From Kibdelosporangium banguiense (GTDB lineage Bacteria > Actinomycetota > Actinomycetes > Mycobacteriales > Pseudonocardiaceae): a DNA stretch of 64,000 nucleotides. The stretch spans positions 8,321,203-8,385,202 of the forward strand of contig NZ_JAGINW010000001.1 of NCBI RefSeq assembly GCF_017876405.1, in the 5' to 3' direction. Within the stretch, counting starts at the first letter, position 1. Each line of letters opens with the position of its first letter. The notes beneath the pieces are model-generated. The model worked only from the letters and a program-made list of their open reading frames with translations, had not been told where the DNA came from and made no database searches. Both the position numbers and the translations under genes were made by a program. Below, piece after piece: positions 43,201-51,481 of the stretch.

Positions 43201-43250
43201 TAGTCATAATATAACTGATCGACTGAGTTATAGCCATACTAGGACTGATC
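43201..43250. promoter_or_regulatory. AT-rich inverted-repeat operator candidate, hydroxylase/halogenase
   Basis: The divergent region is strikingly AT-rich. ATAACT (43211-43216) and AGTTAT (43226-43231) form an inverted repeat, flanked by TAGT and ACTA that extend the symmetry. TAGTCATAATA (43201-43211) matches TAGTCATAGTA at 17153 except for one base, and ACTAGGACTGATC resembles ATTAGGACTAGTC there. Confidence 0.5.
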
Positions 43251-43252
43251 CT

Positions 43253-43281
43253 TCCGAGTGCCGTCCCAGGACGGCTCGACC
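43253..43281 (+). promoter_or_regulatory. Possible SARP box before the halogenase
   Basis: Heptamers TCCGAGT (43253), TCCCAGG (43264) and CTCGACC (43275) are spaced 11 bp apart, ending about 46 nt before the halogenase start. The distance is similar to that of the KS-beta array. Confidence 0.4.
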
Positions 43282-43326
43282 GGGCGCTGGCACGTTCGGG
43301 GCCCGCTTCTTGCTTGGAAGGTGAGG

Positions 43327-44742
43327 ATGCCGATGCGTACCGCGACCCAGATCCTGGTGATCGGCGGCGGGCCCGCCGGGTCCACCGCGGCCGGCCTGCT
43401 GGCCAAGGCGGGACATCAGGTCACGCTGCTGGAGCGGGAGAAATTCCCGCGCTACCACATAGGTGAGTCGATCCTGCCGTCCTGCCGGCCGATCTTCGAG
43501 CAGCTGGGCGTGTGGGACAAGCTGGAACGCCACGGGTTCCAGCCCAAGGGCGGCGCCTACTTCTTCTGGGGCCCGGAGGAGTGGGAGGTCCGGTTCAACG
43601 ACCTCGGCTCGGACGGCACCAACGCCTGGCAGGTGGTCCGCGCGGAGTTCGACCAGCTACTGCTGGACCACGCCGAAGAGCTGGGCGTCGAGGTGGTCCA
43701 GGGCGTCAGCGTGCGTGAGCTGGAATTCGAGGACGGCAGGCCGGTCGCCGCGCACTGGGCCGGCACCAAGGAGCCGTCGGTTACGGGCCGGATCGGCTTC
43801 GACTACCTGGTCGACGCGTCCGGGCGGGCCGGCGTGATGTCCACCAAGTATTTGCGGAACCGTAAGTGGCACACCGTGTTCCGCAATGTCGCGGCGTGGT
43901 CGTACTGGAAAGGGGCCAAGCAACTCGACCGTGGCCCGGCGGGCGCGATCGCGGTGTGTTCGGTGCCCGACGGCTGGTTCTGGGCGATCCCGCTGCACGA
44001 CGGCACCATGAGCGTCGGCCTGGTCACCGGCAAGGACGACTTCAACCGGCGGCGTACCGAACTCGGCGGGATCGAGGAGGTCTACCAGGCGGCGATGGCC
44101 CAGTGCCCCGCCGTGCTGGAGCTGCTGTCGGACGCCGAACAGGTGGCCGGGATGAAGGTCGAACAGGACTACTCCTACGTCGCCGAGCAGTTCACCGGAC
44201 CCGGATACCTGATCAGCGGCGACGCCGCGTGCTTCCTTGACCCGTTGCTGTCGACCGGGGTGCACCTGGCGACCTACAGCGGCATGCTCGCCGCGGCCGC
44301 CATCAGCAGCGTGGTGTCCGGCGAGGTCGGCGAACAGGAGGCCTGGGAGTTCTACGGCACCGTGTACCGGCAGGCGTACGAACGGCTGCTGGTGCTCGTA
44401 TCGGTGTTCTACGAGAGCTATCGCGGCAAGGACCACCACTTCTACAACGCGCAGCGGCTGTCGGAGGCCGACCGGGACGAGCTGGATCTGCAGGCCGCGT
44501 TCAACCGGATCGTGACCGGCGTGGCGGATCTCGACGACGCCAAGGACGTCTATCGCCGAATCCGGGGACACCTGGGCGGAACCGAGAGCGGAGACCCGAA
44601 CCCGCTGGCGAATCTCAACAAAGTGCACGAGCGTAAACAGGCGCCGATGACTCCCGAGAACGCCGTCGCCGGGTTGTATCTGGCGTTCCACCCTCGGCTG
44701 ATGCTTCGCCGCGCCGACGTGCCCATCATCGGACGGCGGTGA
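43327..44742 (+). CDS. Flavin-dependent halogenase
   Basis: A 471-residue FAD halogenase-family protein. It has FAD motif VIGGGPAGSTAAGLLAK, the segment FPRYHIGESILPSC, a Lys-containing PKGGAYFFWG near residue 78, and the halogenase WxWxIP-type motif GWFWAIPL near residue 220. It needs reduced FAD from a separate reductase, none of which is visible nearby. It resembles halogenases acting on phenolic or carrier-bound substrates. Expected role: chlorination of an aromatic ring of the polyketide. Its promoter carries the AT-rich operator candidate and a SARP-type array. An ATG two codons later is an alternative start. Confidence 0.88.
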   Translation: MPMRTATQILVIGGGPAGSTAAGLLAKAGHQVTLLEREKFPRYHIGESILPSCRPIFEQLGVWDKLERHGFQPKGGAYFFWGPEEWEVRFNDLGSDGTNAWQVVRAEFDQLLLDHAEELGVEVVQGVSVRELEFEDGRPVAAHWAGTKEPSVTGRIGFDYLVDASGRAGVMSTKYLRNRKWHTVFRNVAAWSYWKGAKQLDRGPAGAIAVCSVPDGWFWAIPLHDGTMSVGLVTGKDDFNRRRTELGGIEEVYQAAMAQCPAVLELLSDAEQVAGMKVEQDYSYVAEQFTGPGYLISGDAACFLDPLLSTGVHLATYSGMLAAAAISSVVSGEVGEQEAWEFYGTVYRQAYERLLVLVSVFYESYRGKDHHFYNAQRLSEADRDELDLQAAFNRIVTGVADLDDAKDVYRRIRGHLGGTESGDPNPLANLNKVHERKQAPMTPENAVAGLYLAFHPRLMLRRADVPIIGRR

Positions 44743-45013
44743 CGCCCGTCCTTTTGTGATTGGCCGATCACCGGTGGTAGCAAAATGCGTATCACTCCGG
44801 TTTTCGATCAGTATGAGGACACGATTTCGGAAACGCACCGGCAAGGCACTGGACCCCGGGCCCCGCGCTCGACTACCTTTTTGCCGCGCTCGAATACGAT
44901 GTGGAGCGAGCGGTATACGAGGTTATGGGGAACCAGCGTCCGCCCCGCACCGTCGTACCGGCTTCGCACGCTCTGATATCGGGCGATGTCGGCGAGAAGG
45001 TGTGGAGGGGGAC

Positions 45014-46507
45014 ATGACCGAAACAAGATCACATGAATTCCAAGCCGGTGCCGCGCCCGGCGGGAAGATCTATTATGTCGATTCCGTCGCGGGTGACGAC
45101 GCCAGTTCCGGCCGGACGACGCAACGGCCGTGGCGGAGCCTGGAGCGGCTCAACCAGGTGACGTTCCAGGCCGGTGACATGATCAGATTCCGGCGTGGCC
45201 GGGAATTCGCGGGCATGTTCACCCCGCGCGGATCGGGATCGCCGGGCCGCCCGATCACGATCGACGCGTATGGCACCGGCCCCAAGCCCGTGATCGACGG
45301 CGGGGGCGCGACCGCCGCGATCATGCTGTCCAACGTCGAGGGCTGGCAGGTGCGTGACCTCGACGTGCGCAACGAGGGGCCGCCGCCGGTCCCCGGCGAG
45401 CAGCGGGCCGGGATCTACGTGCTGCTGGAGGACTTCGGCGTCGGCAGGCACTACGTCATATCCAATGTGGACGTCCATGACGTCAACGGGCCCGACAGCC
45501 GGAGTCCCATTCCCAGCGGCGGCATCGTGTTCGTGGCCGGGGGAACCGCCCGGCCGACCGGGTTCGACGGCGTCACCGTCGAGAACAACACGGTCGAGCA
45601 TGCCGACCGGCTGGGGATCGCGCTGATGTCGCATTGGACCCGGCGGGACCGCTATCCCGACGGAACCGGTTCGGCTTACGTCCCGTCAAAAAATGTCGTG
45701 ATACGCCGCAATCGCGTCAAAGATGTCGGCGGCGACGGCATCATGATATACAACGGCGTCCGCGCGCTGGTCGAGCACAACGTGGTCGACGGGTTCGCGG
45801 GCAGATCGGCCGAGTTCAATTCCGGGGTCTACGGATTCAATTCCGACAACAGCCTCTTCCGGCACAACGAGATCTGCAACGGCCAGCGCAACGGTATGGC
45901 ACTGGACATCGAGACCGCGGACAACGGAACTGTGTACGAGTACAACTTCAGCCATCACAACAACGGTGGCTTCCTGTTGACGTGCAACGACGCCGGGGCC
46001 ATCGCGAACAATAACGTGATCAGGTACAACATCAGTCACGACGACCGCGACGGCGACGGATCGGTGCCGTTGGGCGTGATCACGGTGGCCTGTGGAATCG
46101 CGACGAATCTGCGTATCCACAACAACACCATCTACGCGCCGAACGCCGCCAGGGTGATCAACAACCTGGGGGAGACCGCGGCGGAGGTGTCCAGCAACAT
46201 CTTCATCGGCCGGTCGGCAGGCTCGACCATCACCGATCCGCACGGCACCTACAGCGGAAACGTCTACCACAACGTCACGCTGCGGCGGGCAGTCGACGCC
46301 AACGCCGTCGAAGCGGATCCATTGCTGGCCATCCAGGACGGGCAGACCGATGCCGACGTGCACTGGTTCCAGCTTCGGGAAGGTTCCGCGGCACTGAAAG
46401 GCGGCGACCCCACCCTTGAGCACAACGGGCGGGACTACTTCGGCAACGCGGTTTCCGGTACATCGCCCAACATCGGCGCGTACCAAGGGCCTGGCGTCAC
46501 GCCGTGA
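45014..46507 (+). CDS. Right-handed parallel beta-helix protein, no signal peptide
   Basis: A 497-residue protein. An N-terminal segment (KIYYVDSVAGDDASSGRTTQ, PWRSLERLN) is typical of pectate-lyase-like proteins. Many Asn-rich rungs follow, such as FDGVTVENNTVEHA, VVIRRNRVKDVGGDGI, NSLFRHNEICNG and LRIHNNTIYAPNA. This is the PbH1/NosD repeat pattern of a right-handed beta-helix. There is no signal peptide or membrane segment, so it seems cytosolic. GGAGGGGG precedes the ATG. Extracellular polysaccharide lyases share this fold, but cytosolic location inside a polyketide cluster suggests another function. Role unknown. Confidence 0.8.
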   Translation: MTETRSHEFQAGAAPGGKIYYVDSVAGDDASSGRTTQRPWRSLERLNQVTFQAGDMIRFRRGREFAGMFTPRGSGSPGRPITIDAYGTGPKPVIDGGGATAAIMLSNVEGWQVRDLDVRNEGPPPVPGEQRAGIYVLLEDFGVGRHYVISNVDVHDVNGPDSRSPIPSGGIVFVAGGTARPTGFDGVTVENNTVEHADRLGIALMSHWTRRDRYPDGTGSAYVPSKNVVIRRNRVKDVGGDGIMIYNGVRALVEHNVVDGFAGRSAEFNSGVYGFNSDNSLFRHNEICNGQRNGMALDIETADNGTVYEYNFSHHNNGGFLLTCNDAGAIANNNVIRYNISHDDRDGDGSVPLGVITVACGIATNLRIHNNTIYAPNAARVINNLGETAAEVSSNIFIGRSAGSTITDPHGTYSGNVYHNVTLRRAVDANAVEADPLLAIQDGQTDADVHWFQLREGSAALKGGDPTLEHNGRDYFGNAVSGTSPNIGAYQGPGVTP

Positions 46508-46509
46508 CT

Positions 46510-46545
46510 CAGGCCAGGTGGCCGGAATTCCGGCCACCTGGCCTG
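46510..46545. terminator. Bidirectional hairpin terminator
   Basis: A perfect 16-bp stem (CAGGCCAGGTGGCCGG) around AATT, between the convergent beta-helix and PadR genes. Confidence 0.8.
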
Positions 46546-46546
46546 G

Positions 46547-47156
46547 TCAGTCGTCTGCCGGCACTGATCGCGGGGGCGAGTCCACGACGCCGGCCCGCAG
46601 GTCGTCGACCAGTTCACGGACCCAGCGCAGCTCGGCCTCCAGCATGGCCTGCATGTACTCGATCTCCACCACGTAGATCCGGTCGAGACCGCCCGGGTAC
46701 GCCTCGATGTCGTTCTGGATGTCCGCCTTCATCTTCGCGAGCGTCTCCTCGAGGGCCTTGACGCGCTCGGTGAGGGTCCGCAGTTTCTCCTCGTCCGGGA
46801 TCGCGGCGAGGAAGGCGAGTGCCGCCGGGAACTCGGGGTACTCCATCGACGGCGTGGACAGCATCCCCAGCAGCCAGCTCCGTGCGGTCCGGACGCCCTC
46901 GGGGGTCGCTTTGTAGACCGTCCGCTCAGGCCGTCGCTCGTTGCGCGCGGTCTCCTGCACGGCGATCAGGCCGGATCGCTCAAGCCGTTCGATGATCTGG
47001 TAGATGGCGTTGTTCTGGGTCACGTTGACGACCTGGTCCTTGCCCCACTCGCGGATCCTCTGCCGCAGCCCGTACGGGTGCATCGGTTCCTCGGCAAGGA
47101 TCATCAGCACCGCCATCGCGAGAGGCGAGCGGCGGGGAGCACGACTCGTCATCATG
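46547..47156 (-). CDS. PadR-family transcriptional regulator
   Basis: About 202 residues. The N-terminal winged helix has LAMAVLMILAEEPMHPYGLRQRI and NAIYQIIERLERSGLI. The wing ERRPERTVYKATPEG follows, and the C-terminal PadR dimerisation helices (LRTLTERVKALEETLAKMK coiled coil) complete it. PadR proteins are usually repressors released by phenolic or aromatic ligands. It is divergent from the TenA-like gene that begins the right-arm operon and probably controls it, perhaps sensing the product. The upstream GGGAGG supports the ATG complementary to 47154-47156. Confidence 0.88.
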
Positions 47157-47297
47157 TGGTTGCGTGACCTCCCGTGATTGCGCCGCACCGGGGTCGATCG
47201 TAGCCCCCGGGCACCCGCTCACTCCCGCACCAGGGGTTTTCGAGCCGCAGCCGGTACTGCTATCGCACGCCAGTCTCGCGCCGGAGCGGAGGCCCCC

Positions 47298-47966
47298 ATG
47301 CTGCACGAGGAGTTGACCGAGGCCGCGGGCCCCGTCCTGGCCAAGGTGCAGGACCACCCGTTCTGGGCGGGTCTGCGGGACGGCTCGCTCCCCGGCGTGT
47401 CGCTCGCGCACTTCGTTGAACAGGACACTGGATATCTCCTGCCTGCATACGCCCGCGCGCTGGCCAGGTGCGCAGCCACCGCCAACGACGACGGCCACGC
47501 GATCCTGTTCGCCCGGTCGGCCGCGAGCACGCTGGACGCTCGCGACCGGCTGCAGGCCTCCTACACCGAACTGGCGCCTGGGCTCGGCCTGCCGGCACTG
47601 CACGAGCACGCGCCGGTTGATCCAGCCACCCACGCACATGCCTCGTTCTTCACGGCCGCTGGCGTAAAGGCGCCGTACACCGGCATCGGGGCGCTGCTGC
47701 CCATGGTGTGGTTCAACTTCCATGTATCGAACGACCTCGTTGAGCGGGCCGTGCCGGATTCCCGGTACATGCCGTGGATCGAGGCCTATCACCCCGGCGA
47801 GAGCTACCAGTACGCGGTGCACGCGTTCCTGGATGCCGTCGACGGCATCGGCGAGACGTGCACGGCCCGGCAACGCGAGGAGATCACCGGGCAGTTCCGG
47901 CTCGGTGTCCGCTACGAGTGGGCGTTCGCCGAAAGCAGCCTGCGCAGGCCGGTCTGGCCGGTCTGA
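47298..47966 (+). CDS. TenA-like protein (copy 2), catalytic Cys absent
   Basis: A 222-residue TenA-fold protein, paralogue of the one at 29458. It shares HPFWAGLRDGSLPG, Asp43 (EQDTGYLL) and the C-terminal YEWAFAE. The nucleophile position is again Met136 (LLPMVWF), at the identical residue number, so the loss predates or accompanies the duplication. It heads a long right-arm operon: a P450 follows after 26 bp. Not a thiaminase on this evidence; a structural or catalytic role in polyketide tailoring is inferred from location only. Confidence 0.75.
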   Translation: MLHEELTEAAGPVLAKVQDHPFWAGLRDGSLPGVSLAHFVEQDTGYLLPAYARALARCAATANDDGHAILFARSAASTLDARDRLQASYTELAPGLGLPALHEHAPVDPATHAHASFFTAAGVKAPYTGIGALLPMVWFNFHVSNDLVERAVPDSRYMPWIEAYHPGESYQYAVHAFLDAVDGIGETCTARQREEITGQFRLGVRYEWAFAESSLRRPVWPV

Positions 47967-47992
47967 CCGAAAGACCAGAAAGGTGCGACGGG

Positions 47993-49192
47993 ATGAGTGT
48001 GACAGTCCCTGTCCGGTATCCCTTCCCGTGGACCCCGCCGATGGAAGTCCCCGAGGCGTTGCGGAGTCTGCGGGACAACGCCGTGGTCGAGGTGACGCTG
48101 CCCAGCGGCGACACGGCACTGCTGGTAACCCGTTACGCCGACGTACGGGCGCTGTTCGCCGACCACCGGCTGAGCAAGGACATCTCCCGGCCGGGCGTGG
48201 CCCGGATCTCCGCGGACAACGACCTGTTCATGGACCCGGAGATCGACCCGGATCCACCCGGCCACACCAGGGTGCGTGGGCTGGTCACCAGGGCATTCAC
48301 CGCGCGCAGGATCGAGGCGCTGCGCCCGGTCGCCACCGCGATCTGCGACGAGTTGCTCGACCGGATGGCCGGCGGGCCGCAGCCTGCCGACCTCAACGAG
48401 GCCTTCGCGTTCCCGCTGCCGATCCGGGTGATCTGCCGGCTGCTGGGCGTCCCGCCGCGGGACATGGGCAAGTTCCGCAAGCTGGTCGACGGTTTCCTGT
48501 CGGTCACCAAGCTGCCGCCCGACGAGGTCGAGCAATGCCGTACCGGCCTGTGGCAGTACCTCGGTGACCTGATCGCGGCCAAGCGCCGTGACCCCGGAAA
48601 CGACCTGATCGGTGCGTTGATCAAGGTGCGCGACGAGGACGACAACCGGCTCTCCGAGCACGAGTTGCAGTTCTGGACACAGAGCCTGCTCATCGCGGGC
48701 TACGTCACCACGGCCAGCCAGATCGGTGCGGGCACCGCGATGCTGCTGCACCGGCGTGAGCTGGTCAAGGAGATCCAGGCGGACTTCTCCCTGGTGCCCG
48801 CCGCGACCGAGGAACTGCTGCGCACCCAGATCATGGGCTCGTCGATCGGGACATTGCGCTACGTGCTGGAGGACATCGAGCTGTCCGACGCGACGGTGCT
48901 GCGTAAGGGAAGCAGCGTGCTGCTGTCGGAGGAATCGGCCAACATGGACGAGAGCGTCTTCCCCCATCCGTTCACGCTCGACATCCGCCGCACCGAGAAC
49001 CACCACATGACCTTCGGTGCGGGCCTGCACTACTGCGTCGGCGCGGCGCTGGCGCGGATGGAGATCCAGGTCGCCACCGAGGGCCTGCTGCGCAGATTCC
49101 CCGACGTCCGGCTGGCGGTCCCCGGCGAGCAGTTGCCCCGTGGCCTTGGCGGGTTCATGGAGGGCTTCACAGAGATCCCGGTCGTCTGGTGA
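47993..49192 (+). CDS. Cytochrome P450 with altered I-helix
   Basis: A 399-residue P450. ExxR is present as EELLR and the heme loop is FGAGLHYCVGAALARME with the thiolate Cys. The I-helix lacks the acid of the usual (A/G)Gx(D/E)T motif: it reads A235-G-Y-V238-T-T. The conserved acid helps deliver protons for O2 activation, so Val there suggests atypical chemistry such as a coupling or methylenedioxy-type reaction, or substrate-assisted activation. The N-terminus is short. The next P450 starts inside its stop codon. Confidence 0.85.
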   Translation: MSVTVPVRYPFPWTPPMEVPEALRSLRDNAVVEVTLPSGDTALLVTRYADVRALFADHRLSKDISRPGVARISADNDLFMDPEIDPDPPGHTRVRGLVTRAFTARRIEALRPVATAICDELLDRMAGGPQPADLNEAFAFPLPIRVICRLLGVPPRDMGKFRKLVDGFLSVTKLPPDEVEQCRTGLWQYLGDLIAAKRRDPGNDLIGALIKVRDEDDNRLSEHELQFWTQSLLIAGYVTTASQIGAGTAMLLHRRELVKEIQADFSLVPAATEELLRTQIMGSSIGTLRYVLEDIELSDATVLRKGSSVLLSEESANMDESVFPHPFTLDIRRTENHHMTFGAGLHYCVGAALARMEIQVATEGLLRRFPDVRLAVPGEQLPRGLGGFMEGFTEIPVVW

Positions 49193-50382
49193 CCGGCCTG
49201 ATGGACCCCAACGTCTTTCAGGAAGGCATTCCGTACGAGTACTTCCGCGAACTGCGGGCCACGCGCGGGCTGACCCGGGCGACCGACGTCGAAGGGCAGG
49301 AGTTCTGGAACGTCGTACGGCATCCCGAAGTGGCCGCGATATCCCGTGACCCCAAGGTGTTCTCGTCGAGCCCGAGCACGATGACGTCGGTCCGGCTGCA
49401 GGAGTCCGAGTACCCGATCATCACCTTCCTCGACCCGCCGGACCACACCCGGATGCGCAGGCTGACGTTCAAGGCGTTCGCCCCGGCCCGGATGGCGGCG
49501 CTGGCCGGGCCGATCCGCCGGATCGCGGGCTCGTTGCTGGCCACCGCGGCCGCCAAGGGCGAGTTCGACCTGGCCGACGACGTGGCGCTGCTGCTGCCGT
49601 TCGAGGTGCTGGCCGAACTGCTGGGCGTGCCCGGCAGCGATCGGCGGATGGTGATCGGCTGGGCCCGCCAGACGGTCAACCTCGGCGACCCGGAGTACGA
49701 CCCCAGTGTCACCGACGCGGGCACGGACGTGTTCCGGCAGATCCTCGACTACTTCATGCAGTTCGCCCGGTATCGCGCCGGCACACCGGCCGACGACCTG
49801 TTCTCGGTGCTGTCGGCCGCGCGGGTCAAGGGCGACAGGCTTTCGCCCGAGGAGATCGCGGTGTTCGCCACGACCCTGATCACGGCGGGCAGCGAGACCA
49901 CATACTGCTCGGTGACCGGTGCGGTGCTCGCTCTGCTTGAGCACCCGGATCAACTCGCCATGCTGCGCGCGGACCGGTCGCTGATCCCGGGCGCGGTCGC
50001 CGAGATGCTCCGGTGGATCACACCGGTGACGCACTTCGCCCGCAATGTCGTGGCCGGCACCGAGATCGCGGGACAGCCGATCGTGGCGGGCGAGCGGGTC
50101 GTGATGTGGTACACCTCGGCCAACCGGGATGAAGCGGTGTTCGCCGATCCCGACCGGTTCGACATCACCCGCAGCCCGAATCCACACCTGACCTTCGGTG
50201 GCGGCGGCCCGCACGTGTGCATCGGCAACGGCTTGGCCGTGCTCGAGTTGCGGATGTTCCTGGAGGCCGCGCTCGATCTCATCCCGCGCATCGAGTTCGC
50301 GGGCCCGTTGGTACGTCCGGAGACCAACTTCATGAACAGCATCAAGCACATGCCCGTCCGTCTGACCACAGGGAGCGCGTGA
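49189..50382 (+). CDS. Cytochrome P450
   Basis: A 397-residue P450 with intact I-helix AGSETT, ExxR (EMLR) and heme loop FGGGGPHVCIGNGLAVLE. The GTG at 49189 overlaps the stop of the previous P450; an ATG at 49201 is equally possible. The stop overlaps the start of an O-methyltransferase. With the ferredoxin at 36860 it could hydroxylate or form an ether/methylenedioxy bridge on the polyketide. Tandem non-identical P450s suggest two successive oxidations. Confidence 0.87.
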   Translation: MTGLMDPNVFQEGIPYEYFRELRATRGLTRATDVEGQEFWNVVRHPEVAAISRDPKVFSSSPSTMTSVRLQESEYPIITFLDPPDHTRMRRLTFKAFAPARMAALAGPIRRIAGSLLATAAAKGEFDLADDVALLLPFEVLAELLGVPGSDRRMVIGWARQTVNLGDPEYDPSVTDAGTDVFRQILDYFMQFARYRAGTPADDLFSVLSAARVKGDRLSPEEIAVFATTLITAGSETTYCSVTGAVLALLEHPDQLAMLRADRSLIPGAVAEMLRWITPVTHFARNVVAGTEIAGQPIVAGERVVMWYTSANRDEAVFADPDRFDITRSPNPHLTFGGGGPHVCIGNGLAVLELRMFLEAALDLIPRIEFAGPLVRPETNFMNSIKHMPVRLTTGSA

Positions 50383-51440
50383 TGAGCCCGGTTTCGGTTG
50401 AGCCGCAGGGCTTGCTGGACATGTTCCCGCTCGATCTGCCGCCCGGGCAGCGTGTGCTCGCGCTCTTCTCAGCCAAGTGGACGATCGGCGCGCTGCGTCC
50501 GCTCGTCGAACTCGGCGTCCCGGATCTGCTGGCGAGCAGCCCGAAAACTGCGGCACAGCTCGCTGAGGCGACACGTACCAAGGCTGATGTGCTGCACCGG
50601 TTGCTGCGGGCGACCGCGTCCGCGGGGATCTTCCGTGAGCAGGACGACGGGACTTACGCGCTGACCGAGTATTCCGAGACGCTGCGCTCCGGTGTTACGG
50701 GCGGCATCCGCGAGATGTTCCTGTTCGCGTCGCATCGGATGATGTGGCGGCCGTACGAGGAAGTCCTGCACACCGCCCGCACCGGCGAGTCCGCCTTCGA
50801 GCAGGCGTTCGGCGTCTCGTTCTTCGAGTATCTCCAGACCGATCCCGCCAGCGGGAGGTTGTTCGACCAGGCCATGCGGCAGAACCAGTACCCGGAGACC
50901 GACCGCATCCTGCTGGAGTACGACTTCGGCCGGTTCCGCCGGATCGCCGACGTCGGCGGTGGCCAGGGGCAGTTCCTGGCCGAGATGCTGGGCAGGCATC
51001 CGGGTTGCGCCGGGGTGCTGTGCGACCAGCCGCAGGTGGTCGCCGACGCTGAACCGGTGTTCGAGCAGCGCGGTGTGGCCGACCGGGTGGAGATCGCCGC
51101 GGTCGACTTCTTCGCGGAGCTGCCCAAGGGCTGTGACGCGTACTTCATCAAGCACACATTGCACAACTGGGACGACGAGCACGCGATACGCATCCTGCAC
51201 ACGATCCGCACAGCGATCGGCGAGGACACCTCGGCGCGCCTGCTGATCGTGGACATGCTGCTGACCGGCTCGCCCGGCTGGGATGTCGGCAAGCTCATCG
51301 ACATCGAGATGCTCGCCGCGCTCGGCGGCCGGGAACGCAGCCGCGGCGAGTGGAACCGGGTGACCGAGGCCGCGGGTTTCGCGCCCGCCAACGATCCCGC
51401 TCCCGGTGCGTTGGCCCTGCTGGAGTTCCGCCCAGTCTGA
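50382..51440 (+). CDS. O-methyltransferase (acetylserotonin/DnrK-type)
   Basis: A 352-residue protein. The winged-helix domain includes TAAQLAEATRTKADVLHRLLRA, the SAM motif is RIADVGGGQGQFLAEML near residue 186, and the catalytic-type His is in IKHTLHNWDDEHA. The ATG overlaps the stop of the P450. After its stop lies an unusual 15-bp tandem repeat. It probably methylates a hydroxyl installed by the adjacent P450s. Confidence 0.86.
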   Translation: MSPVSVEPQGLLDMFPLDLPPGQRVLALFSAKWTIGALRPLVELGVPDLLASSPKTAAQLAEATRTKADVLHRLLRATASAGIFREQDDGTYALTEYSETLRSGVTGGIREMFLFASHRMMWRPYEEVLHTARTGESAFEQAFGVSFFEYLQTDPASGRLFDQAMRQNQYPETDRILLEYDFGRFRRIADVGGGQGQFLAEMLGRHPGCAGVLCDQPQVVADAEPVFEQRGVADRVEIAAVDFFAELPKGCDAYFIKHTLHNWDDEHAIRILHTIRTAIGEDTSARLLIVDMLLTGSPGWDVGKLIDIEMLAALGGRERSRGEWNRVTEAAGFAPANDPAPGALALLEFRPV

Positions 51441-51471
51441 ATTCGGCCAGTCTGAATTCGGCCAGTCCGAG
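51433..51471. repeat. Short tandem repeat, 15-bp unit
   Basis: The unit CAGTCTGAATTCGGC occurs twice in tandem (51433-51447, 51448-51462) and starts a third time as CAGTCCGAG. It spans the methyltransferase stop codon and the gap before the next gene. Probably a replication-slippage duplication. Confidence 0.8.
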
Positions 51472-51481
51472 AGGAGCTGTG

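Noticed and set aside
44785..44976. Small open frame (63 codons) upstream of the beta-helix gene
   Set aside because: No ribosome site of note and no recognisable pattern; the gap is better explained as leader and promoter DNA.
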